Positions 44,570-53,486 are shown, numbered from the stretch's first letter. The stretch: 64,000 nucleotides of DNA from Bacteroidia bacterium (GCA_030427245.1 JAUHXA010000021.1:1-64000), one strand, 5' to 3'. Numbers and translations are program-made. The notes: generated by a model not told the origin, from the letters alone.

Positions 44570-44830
44570 ATGAAAAAAGTCCTTGCACGAGAATTTTTGT
44601 GGTTTATTGGAGCATTGGTTTTATCCATTCCCTTGGCATTTCTTTTTCTGTGGATGCTGGGACTGACTACCGAGACAACGATTTATACACGAGACGAAGA
44701 AGTGTTTGCGACCAAATTGTTCTTTTTGGGCTACATTTTGAGTTTCATTGGCATTTACGTGACAAGGATAGTTTATGCATCTATCAAATTGGTATTAACA
44801 GGAGAAGATGATTTAGCAATAGAAGAATAA
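44570..44830 (+). CDS. Small two-helix membrane protein
   Basis: An 86-residue protein with two hydrophobic helices (LWFIGALVLSIPLAFLFLW, then LFFLGYILSFIGIYV) joined by a short polar loop (TTETTIYTRDEEVFA). Both ends are charged. It has no recognised domain. It is 76 bp after the OmpA-GH18 gene and 98 bp before the eCIS cap gene, in the same direction, which suggests but does not prove a shared role. Could be a small membrane partner for assembly or release of the injector. Confidence 0.6.
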   Translation: MKKVLAREFLWFIGALVLSIPLAFLFLWMLGLTTETTIYTRDEEVFATKLFFLGYILSFIGIYVTRIVYASIKLVLTGEDDLAIEE

Positions 44831-44928
44831 TAATCTAAATTCAATCTCAAGGTTAGCCTCAAATGCAAATTCAAAAAAATATTTAAACACCTAAGTAAAC
44901 AGAATTACAAACATAATCACAAAAAAAT

Positions 44929-45498
44929 ATGATTCACGAGATATTACCTGTCATTGCAGACGAACTCAATGAGTTTTTCAAGCTCAAATTTGACCTCAAT
45001 GAGGACAAGGTAATATTGTCAAGTGTGGTAAATCAGGATGGAACGATTGCAGTGCCAGAAGAAAACAAGGTGATTGTGACCTTAGTAAACATTGAAAAAG
45101 ATCCTGCTCGAAGCGGAGGTTTACCATCGTCAGTTGTGGGAATGAGTGCGCCAATAAACATCAATTTGTACGTGTTGTTTTCGGCTTACTTCAATACCAA
45201 AAACTACAATGAAGCCCTCAAATTCATATCGGGAGTCATTGGCTTTTTTCAAGGGAAAATGACCTTCGACCACCGCAATACACCCATGTTACCACGTCAT
45301 GCCGACAAAGTAATTGTCGAATTGATCAGTATGAATCTGGAGGAATTGGGGCGAGTTTGGATGGCAATTGGCGCAAAATATCTGCCTTCTGTATTGTATC
45401 GGGTGCGAACAATCAGTATGCAAGAAGGAAAAATCCAAAACATCACCTCCGAAATTGCAGGCTTGCGAGTCGGTGGTTTAGATGCAGAAGAAAATTAA
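44929..45498 (+). CDS. eCIS tube terminator (cap), DUF4255 / Pvc16-like
   Basis: A 189-residue DUF4255 protein (MIHEILPVIADELNEFF, DPARSGGLPSSVVG, INLYVLFSAYFN). The family is homologous to Afp16/Pvc16 and gp3-like caps that stop tube growth and join sheath to tube at the distal end. Secondary marker SAYFNTKNYNEALKFISGVI is typical. In most eCIS the gene lies first in the cluster, as here. It establishes that the particle can be finished and released, rather than kept membrane-bound. Start at ATG 44929. Confidence 0.85.
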   Translation: MIHEILPVIADELNEFFKLKFDLNEDKVILSSVVNQDGTIAVPEENKVIVTLVNIEKDPARSGGLPSSVVGMSAPININLYVLFSAYFNTKNYNEALKFISGVIGFFQGKMTFDHRNTPMLPRHADKVIVELISMNLEELGRVWMAIGAKYLPSVLYRVRTISMQEGKIQNITSEIAGLRVGGLDAEEN

Positions 45499-45592
45499 GG
45501 TAAAAATAAATTAATAAAAATAGAGTAGTCCGTGGTTGGTAATCAATAAATCTGACACCCCATCTCTGACTCCTCGCTCCTAAAAGAAAAAA

Positions 45593-46666
45593 ATGATAGT
45601 AGTCAGTCCACATACTTCTGCGAGTTTCCAAAAACTATTTAGCATCAATATGCTACACGAGTTTTATGGAGATAAAAAACCTCGTCAGATTCAAATCATT
45701 CCGACAGAGGAGTGCAGACAGACTATGCGAAATTATAAGCTGGTTTTCAAGCCACAAGAAGCAGGGTGTTTGGTTTTGACAAGGAGTGATGAGTTGGGCA
45801 AGATACTTTTCAAATCCAACTCTGGATTAAAATTGAGTTTTGCGGTTCAATCAACAGACCCTTTTTTCATCAATTACACAAATCTGCCCCTGACGAGCAC
45901 ACAGAACCTTTACTACTTCAATAATGTAGAGGCAAACGTGAACGAAGAAAACCAAAAATTGCTGCATAAAGAGGAGTTTGTCTACGACAAAGACGAAATA
46001 GCAGCTCGGCAGCCTTACTTCAATCACCACTTCAAGGAAGCCATCACGACCAAAAAATTGTGGATTGAAGATGTGGAAGGAAACGAAATATGGACACAAG
46101 ACATTGAAGCAGGGGAATTAAAGAATTACCCCATTGATTTGAGATATGAGCCTTTGGGCAAGTACACATTGAAGGGAGAAGGTGGATATGCCTTCGATTT
46201 TTATACCACTTTGATAAACCCCGAATTGTATCTGGGTTTTATTGACATTTGCTTGACCGACCATGCAGCAGCCGATTATCAGCCGCTTCAAAACGAAGAA
46301 GTTGTAGCTCAAGACTATGTGATTCACTTCAATAGCAGAGCTACCCGATGGAAGTATTTCTTCCTATCAAAGGACAAAAATAGACAACATGAAAAGTACA
46401 AAGTAACTTCTCTCAAAAAAGAGATTTCATTTTTGGAGGCAGAAGAAGTGAATTTGGTAAATGGCCTAGCAGCCAAAATGATTGTATCCAAAGAGGTTAT
46501 TCCATTGAAGGAACATCCAATTGATAAGTTTCAATTGCAGATGAAAAAAAATGGCAAGGGCATCACAGTTACGATTAATTTACCGACACCTTCGATTCAC
46601 AGCATCAAGCCTCAATCTACAAACGACAAACAAAAGATTTTTTCAGAAGTATATGTTTCCATTTAA
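45593..46666 (+). CDS. eCIS-associated protein of unknown function
   Basis: A 357-residue soluble protein (MIVVSPHTSASFQKLFSINM) with mixed beta-rich sequence and no signal or membrane segment. It is not a family I can name with confidence. It sits between the cap and sheath genes on the same strand, 94 bp after the cap gene and only 15 bp before the sheath start, so it is a structural or assembly part of the eCIS by strong positional inference. A cap-adaptor or plug role is one possibility, as proteins of like position do this in the algal-bacterium (AlgoCIS) particle (recollection). Confidence 0.7.
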   Translation: MIVVSPHTSASFQKLFSINMLHEFYGDKKPRQIQIIPTEECRQTMRNYKLVFKPQEAGCLVLTRSDELGKILFKSNSGLKLSFAVQSTDPFFINYTNLPLTSTQNLYYFNNVEANVNEENQKLLHKEEFVYDKDEIAARQPYFNHHFKEAITTKKLWIEDVEGNEIWTQDIEAGELKNYPIDLRYEPLGKYTLKGEGGYAFDFYTTLINPELYLGFIDICLTDHAAADYQPLQNEEVVAQDYVIHFNSRATRWKYFFLSKDKNRQHEKYKVTSLKKEISFLEAEEVNLVNGLAAKMIVSKEVIPLKEHPIDKFQLQMKKNGKGITVTINLPTPSIHSIKPQSTNDKQKIFSEVYVSI

Positions 46667-46681
46667 TAAAATTTAAAAATT

Positions 46682-48172
46682 ATGTCAAAAGTTATCGCTA
46701 CACCGGGCGTTTACATTCAAGAACAGAATGCTTTCTCCAGTTCCGTAGTCTCAGTACCAACCGCTATTCCTGCTTTCGTCGGCTACACCGCTAAAGCAAT
46801 GCGAGGAACCAAGTCTTTGCTCAACAAACCTACTCGTATTGGCTCGCTCGCTGAGTTTGTAGAATTCTTTGGCAGAGGTCCTAAAACGACCTACACCATT
46901 GAAGAAGATGAAGCAACTCGTTATAAATTGAGTGCAGATGAAGGCAAAGAATTTTACCTCTTCAATTCGATGCGCTTGTTCTATGCCAATGGCGGCGGAC
47001 CATGCTACATCGTATCAGTAGGCAACTACTCAGATGGAGTGAAAGCGTCGGACTTGAACAATGTCGAAACGGGCGGTGGTTTACAGTCTTTACTGAAAGA
47101 ACACGAACCGACTATGACGGTTATTCCTGATGCAGTCTTGTTAGAAAAAGAAGATTGCAACAGTCTGCAACAAGCTATGATCAGCCAAGCTGCCAAATTA
47201 ATGGATAGAGTGGCTATCTTAGACGTTTATGATGGTTACAAAGACCGCACACTGGACGAAGAAGACGTGGTAAATCAATTTAGAGAAGGAGTCGGCAACA
47301 ACTTCCTCAACTATGCTGCGGCTTATTATCCTTGGTTGAACACCACAATCGTTCAAGCGGATGAAATCAACTACACCAACATCAGCAATATTGACGGACT
47401 TTCAGCTCTCCTATTGAAAGAAGCAGACAGTCAGTTGGAAGCGGGTTTGATTCCTCAAAAAAGACACGATGAAATCAAAGCTGTTATCGAACAACTCTCT
47501 GATGAGGAAGCCGATATAGATACTGTCTCCAATACCTTATTCGCAGTAAGTCCTACCTTCAAAGACATCATGAAAGACTTACGTCTTGAAATGAACCTCC
47601 TCCCTCCAAGTGCTTGTATGGCAGGAATTTATTCTTTGGTAGATAGCACTGTGGGCGTTCACCAGTCTCCTGCAAATATCAGTCTTTCTTCTGTTGTTTC
47701 TCCAAGTGTGAACATCAATAATGAAGAACAAGAAGACTTGAACCTTCCTTTGAATGGTAAAGCTCTCAACGCTATTCGAGGCTTTATGGGCAAAGGTGTA
47801 TTGGTTTGGGGCGCAAGAACTTTGGACGGCAATAGCCAAGATTGGCGCTACATTTCTGTACGTCGTACCATGATTATGCTGGAACAATCTATCAAAATTG
47901 CGTCTGAAACGTATGTTTTCGCTCCCAACAATTCTTCAACTTGGGCCAATGTGAAAGCTTCTATCTCCAATTTCTTACTCAACAAGTGGAAAGAAGGAGC
48001 ATTGGTAGGAGCATCGCCAAATCAAGCATTTGAAGTATATATTGGCTTGGGCGTTACGATGACTCCAAATGATATTCTGGATGGCTTCATGCGAGTGACA
48101 GTGAAAGTAGCAGTAGTTCGACCTGCTGAGTTCATCGTCATTACTTTCCAACAAAAAATGCAGGAAGCGTAA
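46682..48172 (+). CDS. Contractile sheath protein
   Basis: A 496-residue phage-type tail sheath protein (Afp2-4/Pvc2 homologue). The N-terminus MSKVIATPGVYIQEQ, with PTAIPAFVGYTAKAM, is the sheath linker arm; the C-terminal domain has VWGARTLDGNSQDWRYISVR and the last strand PAEFIVITFQQKMQE, which interlocks with neighbours. Sheath subunits stack as hexamers and store the energy that drives the inner tube out. Only one sheath gene is seen, while Afp and PVC use two or three. It starts 15 bp after the preceding gene. Confidence 0.95.
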   Translation: MSKVIATPGVYIQEQNAFSSSVVSVPTAIPAFVGYTAKAMRGTKSLLNKPTRIGSLAEFVEFFGRGPKTTYTIEEDEATRYKLSADEGKEFYLFNSMRLFYANGGGPCYIVSVGNYSDGVKASDLNNVETGGGLQSLLKEHEPTMTVIPDAVLLEKEDCNSLQQAMISQAAKLMDRVAILDVYDGYKDRTLDEEDVVNQFREGVGNNFLNYAAAYYPWLNTTIVQADEINYTNISNIDGLSALLLKEADSQLEAGLIPQKRHDEIKAVIEQLSDEEADIDTVSNTLFAVSPTFKDIMKDLRLEMNLLPPSACMAGIYSLVDSTVGVHQSPANISLSSVVSPSVNINNEEQEDLNLPLNGKALNAIRGFMGKGVLVWGARTLDGNSQDWRYISVRRTMIMLEQSIKIASETYVFAPNNSSTWANVKASISNFLLNKWKEGALVGASPNQAFEVYIGLGVTMTPNDILDGFMRVTVKVAVVRPAEFIVITFQQKMQEA

Positions 48173-48321
48173 TGAATAATTGATAACTTGTCCCGACCAC
48201 TCGGGATTGTGATAATAGATATTTTTTGAGGTATTATTCTTTTACTTCAATTTCAAAATATCCAACCCAGAGTAATCGGGTAACTTATCTAATATCTGAA
48301 TACATAAATATCTAAAAAAAT

Positions 48322-48789
48322 ATGGCTGATACTCAAGTTGCAGAATTATGGCCCGTTGCCCGACACTACTATGTATTGAACATAGAAGGAACGGAAATTG
48401 CTTTTCAAGAAGTAACGGGCTTAGGTATGGACATTGACATCATCGAAAGCCGAGGCAGTGGCGATAGTAAATTGCTTTCCAATAAAAAACAGCCAGGATT
48501 GACCAATCCCGTCAATATGGTCTGCAAGAAAGGAACTTACCAAAGCGACAGCAGGTTGGCAGACATTTTTCAAGGTTTGGTGAAGGACAAAACCCGCTAC
48601 CAAAACCAACAACGAATAGATATGACCGTCCAACTACTCGACGAATTAGGTGCTCCTGTGATTACTTGGCAAATCGGCAAGGGCTTTCCGATTAAGTATC
48701 AGGGAAGTGATTTGAAGTCGGATGCAAGTGAGGTGGCTATCGAAACACTCGAAATCACCTACGAAGATATTGAAGCAACTTATGGATAA
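48322..48789 (+). CDS. Inner-tube protein, first paralogue
   Basis: A 155-residue T4-gp19/Hcp-like tube protein (MADTQVAELWPVARHYYVLN). The motif FQEVTGLGMDIDIIE and C-terminal ETLEITYEDIEATYG are typical of Afp1/Pvc1-type tube subunits, which form hexameric rings threaded by the spike. A 149-bp spacer with a CCCGA/TCGGG hairpin (near 48203) separates it from the sheath gene, and it has a close copy at 48940. Spacing suggests independent adjustment of sheath and tube levels. Confidence 0.93.
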   Translation: MADTQVAELWPVARHYYVLNIEGTEIAFQEVTGLGMDIDIIESRGSGDSKLLSNKKQPGLTNPVNMVCKKGTYQSDSRLADIFQGLVKDKTRYQNQQRIDMTVQLLDELGAPVITWQIGKGFPIKYQGSDLKSDASEVAIETLEITYEDIEATYG

Positions 48790-48939
48790 ATAGTTGAATT
48801 GCTTCATAGTTATATTCAACAATAAAACCATAAAGCAATAGAACAATTTAACAATACAGCCATAAAACAAGAAGATAACTAAGAGAAAACCGCCAACCAA
48901 TAGGAAATTTAATTTTTAAAAACATAAAAACATAATACA

Positions 48940-49404
48940 ATGGCAGATACTCAAGTAGCCGAAATGTGGCCAGTTCCAAAGTTTCATTTTGTTGTAAACG
49001 TAGATGGCACTGAAATCTCCTTTCAAGAAGTTTCAGGCTTAGACCAAGAAACAGACATCATGGAATACAGAGATGGAGACAGCCCTGTATTCTCTACCAT
49101 CAAACAACCAGGTTTGGTCAAATTCACCAACATCGTGTGTAAGAAAGGTATTTATCAAGGCGACGCACGTCTGACCGACCTTTTCCAAGCATTGATCAAA
49201 GACAAAGCTCGCTATCATAATCAAGCACGTATGGAAATCAAAATCCAATTGCTCGATGAATTGGCAGCTCCAGTAATCACTTGGACAGCAAGAAATTGTT
49301 TCCCTGTAAAAATGCAAGGAACTGATTTGAAGTCAGATGCAAGTGAGGTGTCTATCGAAACCATCGAATTTGCAATTGAAGGTTTGGAGGCAGAATATGC
49401 TTAA
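48940..49404 (+). CDS. Inner-tube protein, second paralogue
   Basis: A 154-residue sister of the previous protein, sharing its exact start (MADTQVAE), QPGL, VCKKG, LLDELxAPVITW and LKSDASEV motifs, roughly half identical overall. Differences cluster in the outer loops (GDSPVFSTIKQPGL). Two tube genes side by side occur in Afp/PVC clusters, where the second forms the ring nearest the baseplate or mixes into the shaft. A strong terminator lies 160 bp downstream, so both paralogues may be made in excess over the spike genes. Confidence 0.92.
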   Translation: MADTQVAEMWPVPKFHFVVNVDGTEISFQEVSGLDQETDIMEYRDGDSPVFSTIKQPGLVKFTNIVCKKGIYQGDARLTDLFQALIKDKARYHNQARMEIKIQLLDELAAPVITWTARNCFPVKMQGTDLKSDASEVSIETIEFAIEGLEAEYA

Positions 49405-49562
49405 TCAAATATGAAATAGCAGCTTGATGAATAGATTTATTGATGACTGAATCAACACATCAACTTCTACTTTCTTCAATAGAATGAAACGTCCATGATT
49501 AAATGATTATTTAATTCATGGTAAGTTCCATCTAACCTTCAAAAAATCAAAATAAACAGATG

Positions 49563-49605
49563 AAATAGCATCGAGTGATTCGATGCTATTTTATTCTATT
49601 TCTTT
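49563..49605 (+). terminator. Strong hairpin terminator between shaft and baseplate genes
   Basis: AAATAGCATCGA pairs perfectly with TCGATGCTATTT (12 bp, 5-nt loop GTGAT), followed by TTATTCTATTTCTTT. It stands after the two tube genes and 60 bp before the tube-initiator gene, giving a simple way to make more sheath and tube than baseplate. Confidence 0.8.
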
Positions 49606-49651
49606 GACATAAGTCAAATAAAAATTTTATTTCAATTGTTTCATTTAATCT

Positions 49652-50638
49652 ATGGCACTTCAACCCAAAAAATTTGACGATATTAGGCTTCAACAGGAAA
49701 CGATTCGCAATATGCAGCGAAAAAAAGCTCCCAAAAGCCCGAAATTGAAAAATCCCGCAGGAGGAATCAAGGGAGGTCCGCCTCCTAGAACACCTCAACT
49801 CAAGCCACAGACCAAACGACCGATGAATCCTTTGGTCATTAGAGACAGAAGGAATAAGCTAAAAAAGCCTGACTTAGAGAGTAAGACAAAGGCTCCAATG
49901 AGTACGGACGTAATTAAGAATCGGAAAAACCATCTGAAAAAACCTGACTTAGAGGACAAGACAAAGGCTCCAATGAGTACGGATGTAATTAAGAATCGGA
50001 AAAACCATCTGAAAAAACCCAAGCTAAACAATCCAGCGGGAGGAATCAAAGGCGGACCACCTAAAGGGAAGCCACAGTTGAATTCCAAGACTAAAAGGCC
50101 TATGAATTCTATGGTCATTAAGGATAGAAAAAATAAAATAAAAAAACCTAAATTAGACAGCAGTACTCAAACTAATATGAAGGGAACATCAGAACAGAAA
50201 TATCCTGTTGCTGGCTTTTTCTTCAAAGTAGAAATAGATGGCTTTCATTCTGAAGCAAACTTCAAAGAGGTGTCAGGATTAACCGCCGAAAGAGAAATTG
50301 AACTGATAGTAGAAGGAGGCAACAACGATTTTGTGCATAAAGTACCCAAAGGAGCAACCAAATACAATAACTTGGTGCTAAAAAGAGGTTTGGTCTCTGC
50401 TGATTCAGCTTTTGCCAAATGGTGCTTAGAAAACCTTCAATCTGTTCTTTCGCAGGTAATCAAACCTAAAACCATCAATGTAGAACTGCAAGACACTTAT
50501 GATGCAAAACCTGTGATGAAATGGAGTTTCACCAATGCCTGGCCCGTCAAGTGGGAAGTTTCGAGCTTTGATTCTCAAAAAAGTGAAATCGTAATCGAAA
50601 GTATTGAGTTTGCTTACAATTCATTTTCAGTGTCTTAA
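49652..50638 (+). CDS. Tube initiator (Afp5-like) with repeat-built basic N-terminal extension
   Basis: A 328-residue fusion. Residues 176-328 (MKGTSEQKYPVAGFFFKVEI, FKEVSGLTAEREIELIVEG, EIVIESIEFAYNSF) are a complete gp19-type tube domain like Afp5/Pvc5, which joins spike to tube. The first 175 residues are Lys/Pro/Asn-rich, with four units of about 25 residues (consensus KTKxPMxxxVIxxRxNxxKKPxL) and two NPAGGIKGGPP boxes. Met176 is in frame and would give a normal-length 153-residue initiator by internal start. Extension could be a disordered anchor or a cargo-binding arm. Nucleotide repeats are at 49868-50017. Confidence 0.8.
   Translation: MALQPKKFDDIRLQQETIRNMQRKKAPKSPKLKNPAGGIKGGPPPRTPQLKPQTKRPMNPLVIRDRRNKLKKPDLESKTKAPMSTDVIKNRKNHLKKPDLEDKTKAPMSTDVIKNRKNHLKKPKLNNPAGGIKGGPPKGKPQLNSKTKRPMNSMVIKDRKNKIKKPKLDSSTQTNMKGTSEQKYPVAGFFFKVEIDGFHSEANFKEVSGLTAEREIELIVEGGNNDFVHKVPKGATKYNNLVLKRGLVSADSAFAKWCLENLQSVLSQVIKPKTINVELQDTYDAKPVMKWSFTNAWPVKWEVSSFDSQKSEIVIESIEFAYNSFSVS
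49868..50017 (+). repeat. Two tandem 75-bp repeats within the tube-initiator extension
   Basis: Copies 49868-49942 and 49943-50017 differ at only a few bases (for example GAGAGTAAGAC versus GAGGACAAGAC). The length is divisible by three, so copy changes would keep the frame. Two more diverged units flank them. Confidence 0.85.
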
Positions 50639-50663
50639 AATAAGATAATTAAAAACAACCGTT

Positions 50664-50828
50664 ATGCCAATAGAAATACGAGAGTTGATCATCAAAACAA
50701 CGATTGAAGATGGTACTCAAAACAACAAAACAGAAGAACCGCTAAACTTTGCAGCTTTTAAGGAGCGAATTATCGAAGAATGTATCGAACGAACAATGGA
50801 ACTTATTGAAAGAAAAGAGGAACGATAA
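50664..50828 (+). CDS. DUF5908 small eCIS protein
   Basis: A 54-residue protein (MPIEIRELIIKTTIEDG) of the DUF5908 family, whose members are short proteins beginning MPxEIRELxIK and found almost only in eCIS clusters of Bacteroidota and relatives. Its role is unknown; it probably corresponds in position to Afp6/Pvc6. The C-terminal half is helical and charged (FKERIIEECIERTMELIERK). It starts 26 bp after the tube initiator and ends 45 bp before the LysM protein, in one transcription unit. Confidence 0.85.
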   Translation: MPIEIRELIIKTTIEDGTQNNKTEEPLNFAAFKERIIEECIERTMELIERKEER

Positions 50829-50873
50829 TTTTTTTTCACAAAAATTGGTAAATGAACAAAACACTACGTACAA

Positions 50874-51572
50874 ATGTCGCTAACCAAACTTGTAATTGAG
50901 GGGTTTTCAGATGAAAAATGTTCGGCTTCGGTAGGCAAATTCACTGCTATGATCAATCCTGCGGAATATTCTCATTCTCACTCTATCAAAGTGACAAGGC
51001 GGGAAGACGAAAAAACGCCGGTCAACGAATCTTATGATAGTACAGATCCCGAAACCGTTGACTTTACACTGATATTCGATGCAACAGGTGCCATACCTGG
51101 AACAACGAAGGATTCGGTATTTGACAGTATAGACCAACTCAAAGACGTTTGTTATTATTACAATGGCGATATCCACAGACCCAACTATCTCAAATTGAAG
51201 TGGGGAGACAATTTCAAACGCACCAAAACAGGAGAAAAATATTTTACCTGTCAACTCAAATCGTTGAACATTTCTTACAAACTTTTTGCCCCCGACGGAA
51301 CACCTTTGAGAGCAGAGGCAAAGTTAAGTTTGACAGAGTTTCGAGATGCGAAAACCATTGTTCAAGCAGCAGGGATTAATTCACCTGACATGACCCATAT
51401 TCGATTGGTTCGACAAGGGGATAGATTGCCTTTGATGTGCTATGAAATATACAATGACAGTTCTCTATATTTGCAGGTAGCTCGGGTGAACAACATCACC
51501 AATTTTAGAAGAATTCAACCCGGACAGCAAATCTTTTTTCCACCATTGGTAGATATAAATTTTAAACAATAA
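50874..51572 (+). CDS. LysM spike/tube adaptor (CIS_tube, Afp7-like)
   Basis: A 232-residue protein. The N-terminal 150 residues (TKLVIEGFSDEKCSA, FTAMINPAEYSHSHSIKV, NISYKLFAPDGTPLRAEAKL) match the CIS tube-protein domain of Afp7/Pvc7. The C-terminal LysM-like repeat (HIRLVRQGDRLPLMCYEIYN, RRIQPGQQIFFPP) follows the usual pattern, which probably packs the spike hub against the tube initiator. It ends 3 bp before the spike gene; spike translation begins at a GTG right after its stop codon, consistent with coupling. Confidence 0.9.
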   Translation: MSLTKLVIEGFSDEKCSASVGKFTAMINPAEYSHSHSIKVTRREDEKTPVNESYDSTDPETVDFTLIFDATGAIPGTTKDSVFDSIDQLKDVCYYYNGDIHRPNYLKLKWGDNFKRTKTGEKYFTCQLKSLNISYKLFAPDGTPLRAEAKLSLTEFRDAKTIVQAAGINSPDMTHIRLVRQGDRLPLMCYEIYNDSSLYLQVARVNNITNFRRIQPGQQIFFPPLVDINFKQ

Positions 51573-51575
51573 AGA

Positions 51576-53486
51576 GTGTCAAACGCAACAAACCCTAAAT
51601 CACATCTGCCTTCCTTGGCTTTTTTAGTAGAAGGTTCTGAGATAAAAGACGAATATAGAGTCGTTTCTGTCGAGGTGCACAAGGCACTCAATAAGATACC
51701 TACGGCAAAAATAGTTTTGCAGGATGGTCTGCCAGGAATTGCAGAAACAGAGAAATTCCAAATCAGCGAAAAAGCAGACTTTGAGCCAGGAAAGATGGTA
51801 GAACTAAAACTCGGCTACGACAACAAAGAAAAAACAGTTTTTAAAGGCATTATTACAGGACACGCCTTAAAGATAAAATCAGGAGGACGCTCAGAATTGG
51901 TGGTTAGGTGCAGCGACGAAGCCATCAAAATGACCCTCAACCGAAAAAACAAATACTTCAAGGATAAAAAAGACAGCGACATTATTTCCAGCATTATTAG
52001 TGAAGTAGGCTTGAGCGCAGATGTAAAAGCAACCACAGAAAAACACAAAAAAGTGGTTCGATATTTCTGCACCGATTGGGATTTTATACTGAGTCGAGCA
52101 GAAGTAAATGGCTGTATTGTTGCAGTAGATGATGGAAAAGTCACAGTAAAACCACCCGAAATATCTAAAGGCCCAGTAGTTACCTTAGCTTACGGAATAG
52201 ATATCAGGCGATTTGACGGGGAAGTAGATGCACGCTATCAGTTGGATTCGATTGAAAGCACCGCTTGGGATATGAAAACCCAAAAAATCGTCAAATCCAA
52301 TTCGTCAGAACCTTCGGTTAATGCACAAGGCAATATTACAGGTAAAAAACTATCGGGTTTTGTGGCAAAAGGCAAAGGAGGTCTGCAATCAACTGCTCCA
52401 ATTACAAAAGGAATGTTGAAAATCTGGGCAGATGCTCAAATGCTTAAAGCTCGATTGGCAAGAATCAGAGGAACTGTTATGTTTATTGGCAACGATGCGG
52501 TCAAACCAAATACTGTAATCGAACTGAAAAACCTAAGCGCACGGCTCAACGGAAAAGCCTATGTGTCAGAAGTAGTTCACCGCTATGAAAGGGCAGAATG
52601 GCTTACAGAAGCCACTTTTGGTTTATCTCCCAAATGGTTTGTAGAAGATAACACCAACGTTACAAGTCCTTCAACATCGGGTTTATTGCCAGGAATTGAA
52701 GGACTTCAACACGGGAAAGTCAAAAAAATGCACGAAGATCCAGATGGCGAAACAAGAGTGCAAGTCGACATCCCAATTATTGAAGAATCAGGAGAAGGGG
52801 TTTGGGCGAGACTATCCAATTTGTATGCCACCAAAGATGCAGGTACTTATTTTATGCCCGAAGTGGGCGATGAAGTCATTTTAGGTTTTTTCAACAACGA
52901 TCCACGATTTCCTGTCATTTTAGGAAAACTATATAGCAGCAATGCCAACCACAAACCCCCTTATACACCCGATCAAAAAAATACATACAAAGCCATTGTC
53001 ACTAAAAACAAATTGGTCTTGGAATTCAATGATGAAGACAAAATTATCACCCTCAAAACGCCTGGAAAACATGAGGTCATCATCAGCGATAAAGACAAAC
53101 AAATCTCTATTACGACGACCAATAAAAACAAAATGATTTTGGATGATAAAGGCAAAAAGATACTCATTCAAGACCAAAACAACAACAAAATAGAAATGAG
53201 TAGCAGTGGAATTGTGATGGATTCGCCGAAAGACATCAAAATCACTGCAAAGGGAGATATCACCATTGACTCCAAGAAAAATGTAAATATCAAGGCAGCC
53301 ATGAATTTGAACGCCAAAGGCACAATGAACGCCAAGTTTGAAGCAGGAATGAATGCAGATGTAAAAGCAGGAATGAATCTAACCTGCGATGGTGCATTGG
53401 CTTTTACAGGAAAAGGCGGAGCATCTACCACTATCAAAGCATCAGGAATCCTTACGATACAAGGAGCACTCGTAAAAATCAATTAA
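51576..53486 (+). CDS. VgrG-like spike protein (Afp8-like), GTG start
   Basis: A 636-residue spike. It starts with GTG 51576 (VSNATNPKSHLPSLAFLVEG), 3 bp after the LysM gene. The first 340 residues form the gp27-like hub (TVFKGIITGHALKIKSGG, RYFCTDWDFILSRAEVNG). The OB-fold gp5-like domain follows (VRTQVDIPIIEESGEGVWA region; MPEVGDEVILGFFNNDP). A Lys/Asn-rich beta-helix with KITAKGDITIDSKKN and KAAMNLNAKGTMNAKF repeats is the needle shaft. It carries no enzymatic tail, so it is a structural spike. The PAAR tip is encoded next. Confidence 0.93.
   Translation: MSNATNPKSHLPSLAFLVEGSEIKDEYRVVSVEVHKALNKIPTAKIVLQDGLPGIAETEKFQISEKADFEPGKMVELKLGYDNKEKTVFKGIITGHALKIKSGGRSELVVRCSDEAIKMTLNRKNKYFKDKKDSDIISSIISEVGLSADVKATTEKHKKVVRYFCTDWDFILSRAEVNGCIVAVDDGKVTVKPPEISKGPVVTLAYGIDIRRFDGEVDARYQLDSIESTAWDMKTQKIVKSNSSEPSVNAQGNITGKKLSGFVAKGKGGLQSTAPITKGMLKIWADAQMLKARLARIRGTVMFIGNDAVKPNTVIELKNLSARLNGKAYVSEVVHRYERAEWLTEATFGLSPKWFVEDNTNVTSPSTSGLLPGIEGLQHGKVKKMHEDPDGETRVQVDIPIIEESGEGVWARLSNLYATKDAGTYFMPEVGDEVILGFFNNDPRFPVILGKLYSSNANHKPPYTPDQKNTYKAIVTKNKLVLEFNDEDKIITLKTPGKHEVIISDKDKQISITTTNKNKMILDDKGKKILIQDQNNNKIEMSSSGIVMDSPKDIKITAKGDITIDSKKNVNIKAAMNLNAKGTMNAKFEAGMNADVKAGMNLTCDGALAFTGKGGASTTIKASGILTIQGALVKIN

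Noticed and set aside
48195-48225. CCCGA/TCGGG hairpin after the sheath gene as a terminator
   Set aside because: Only a 5-bp stem with no T run; too weak to assert.
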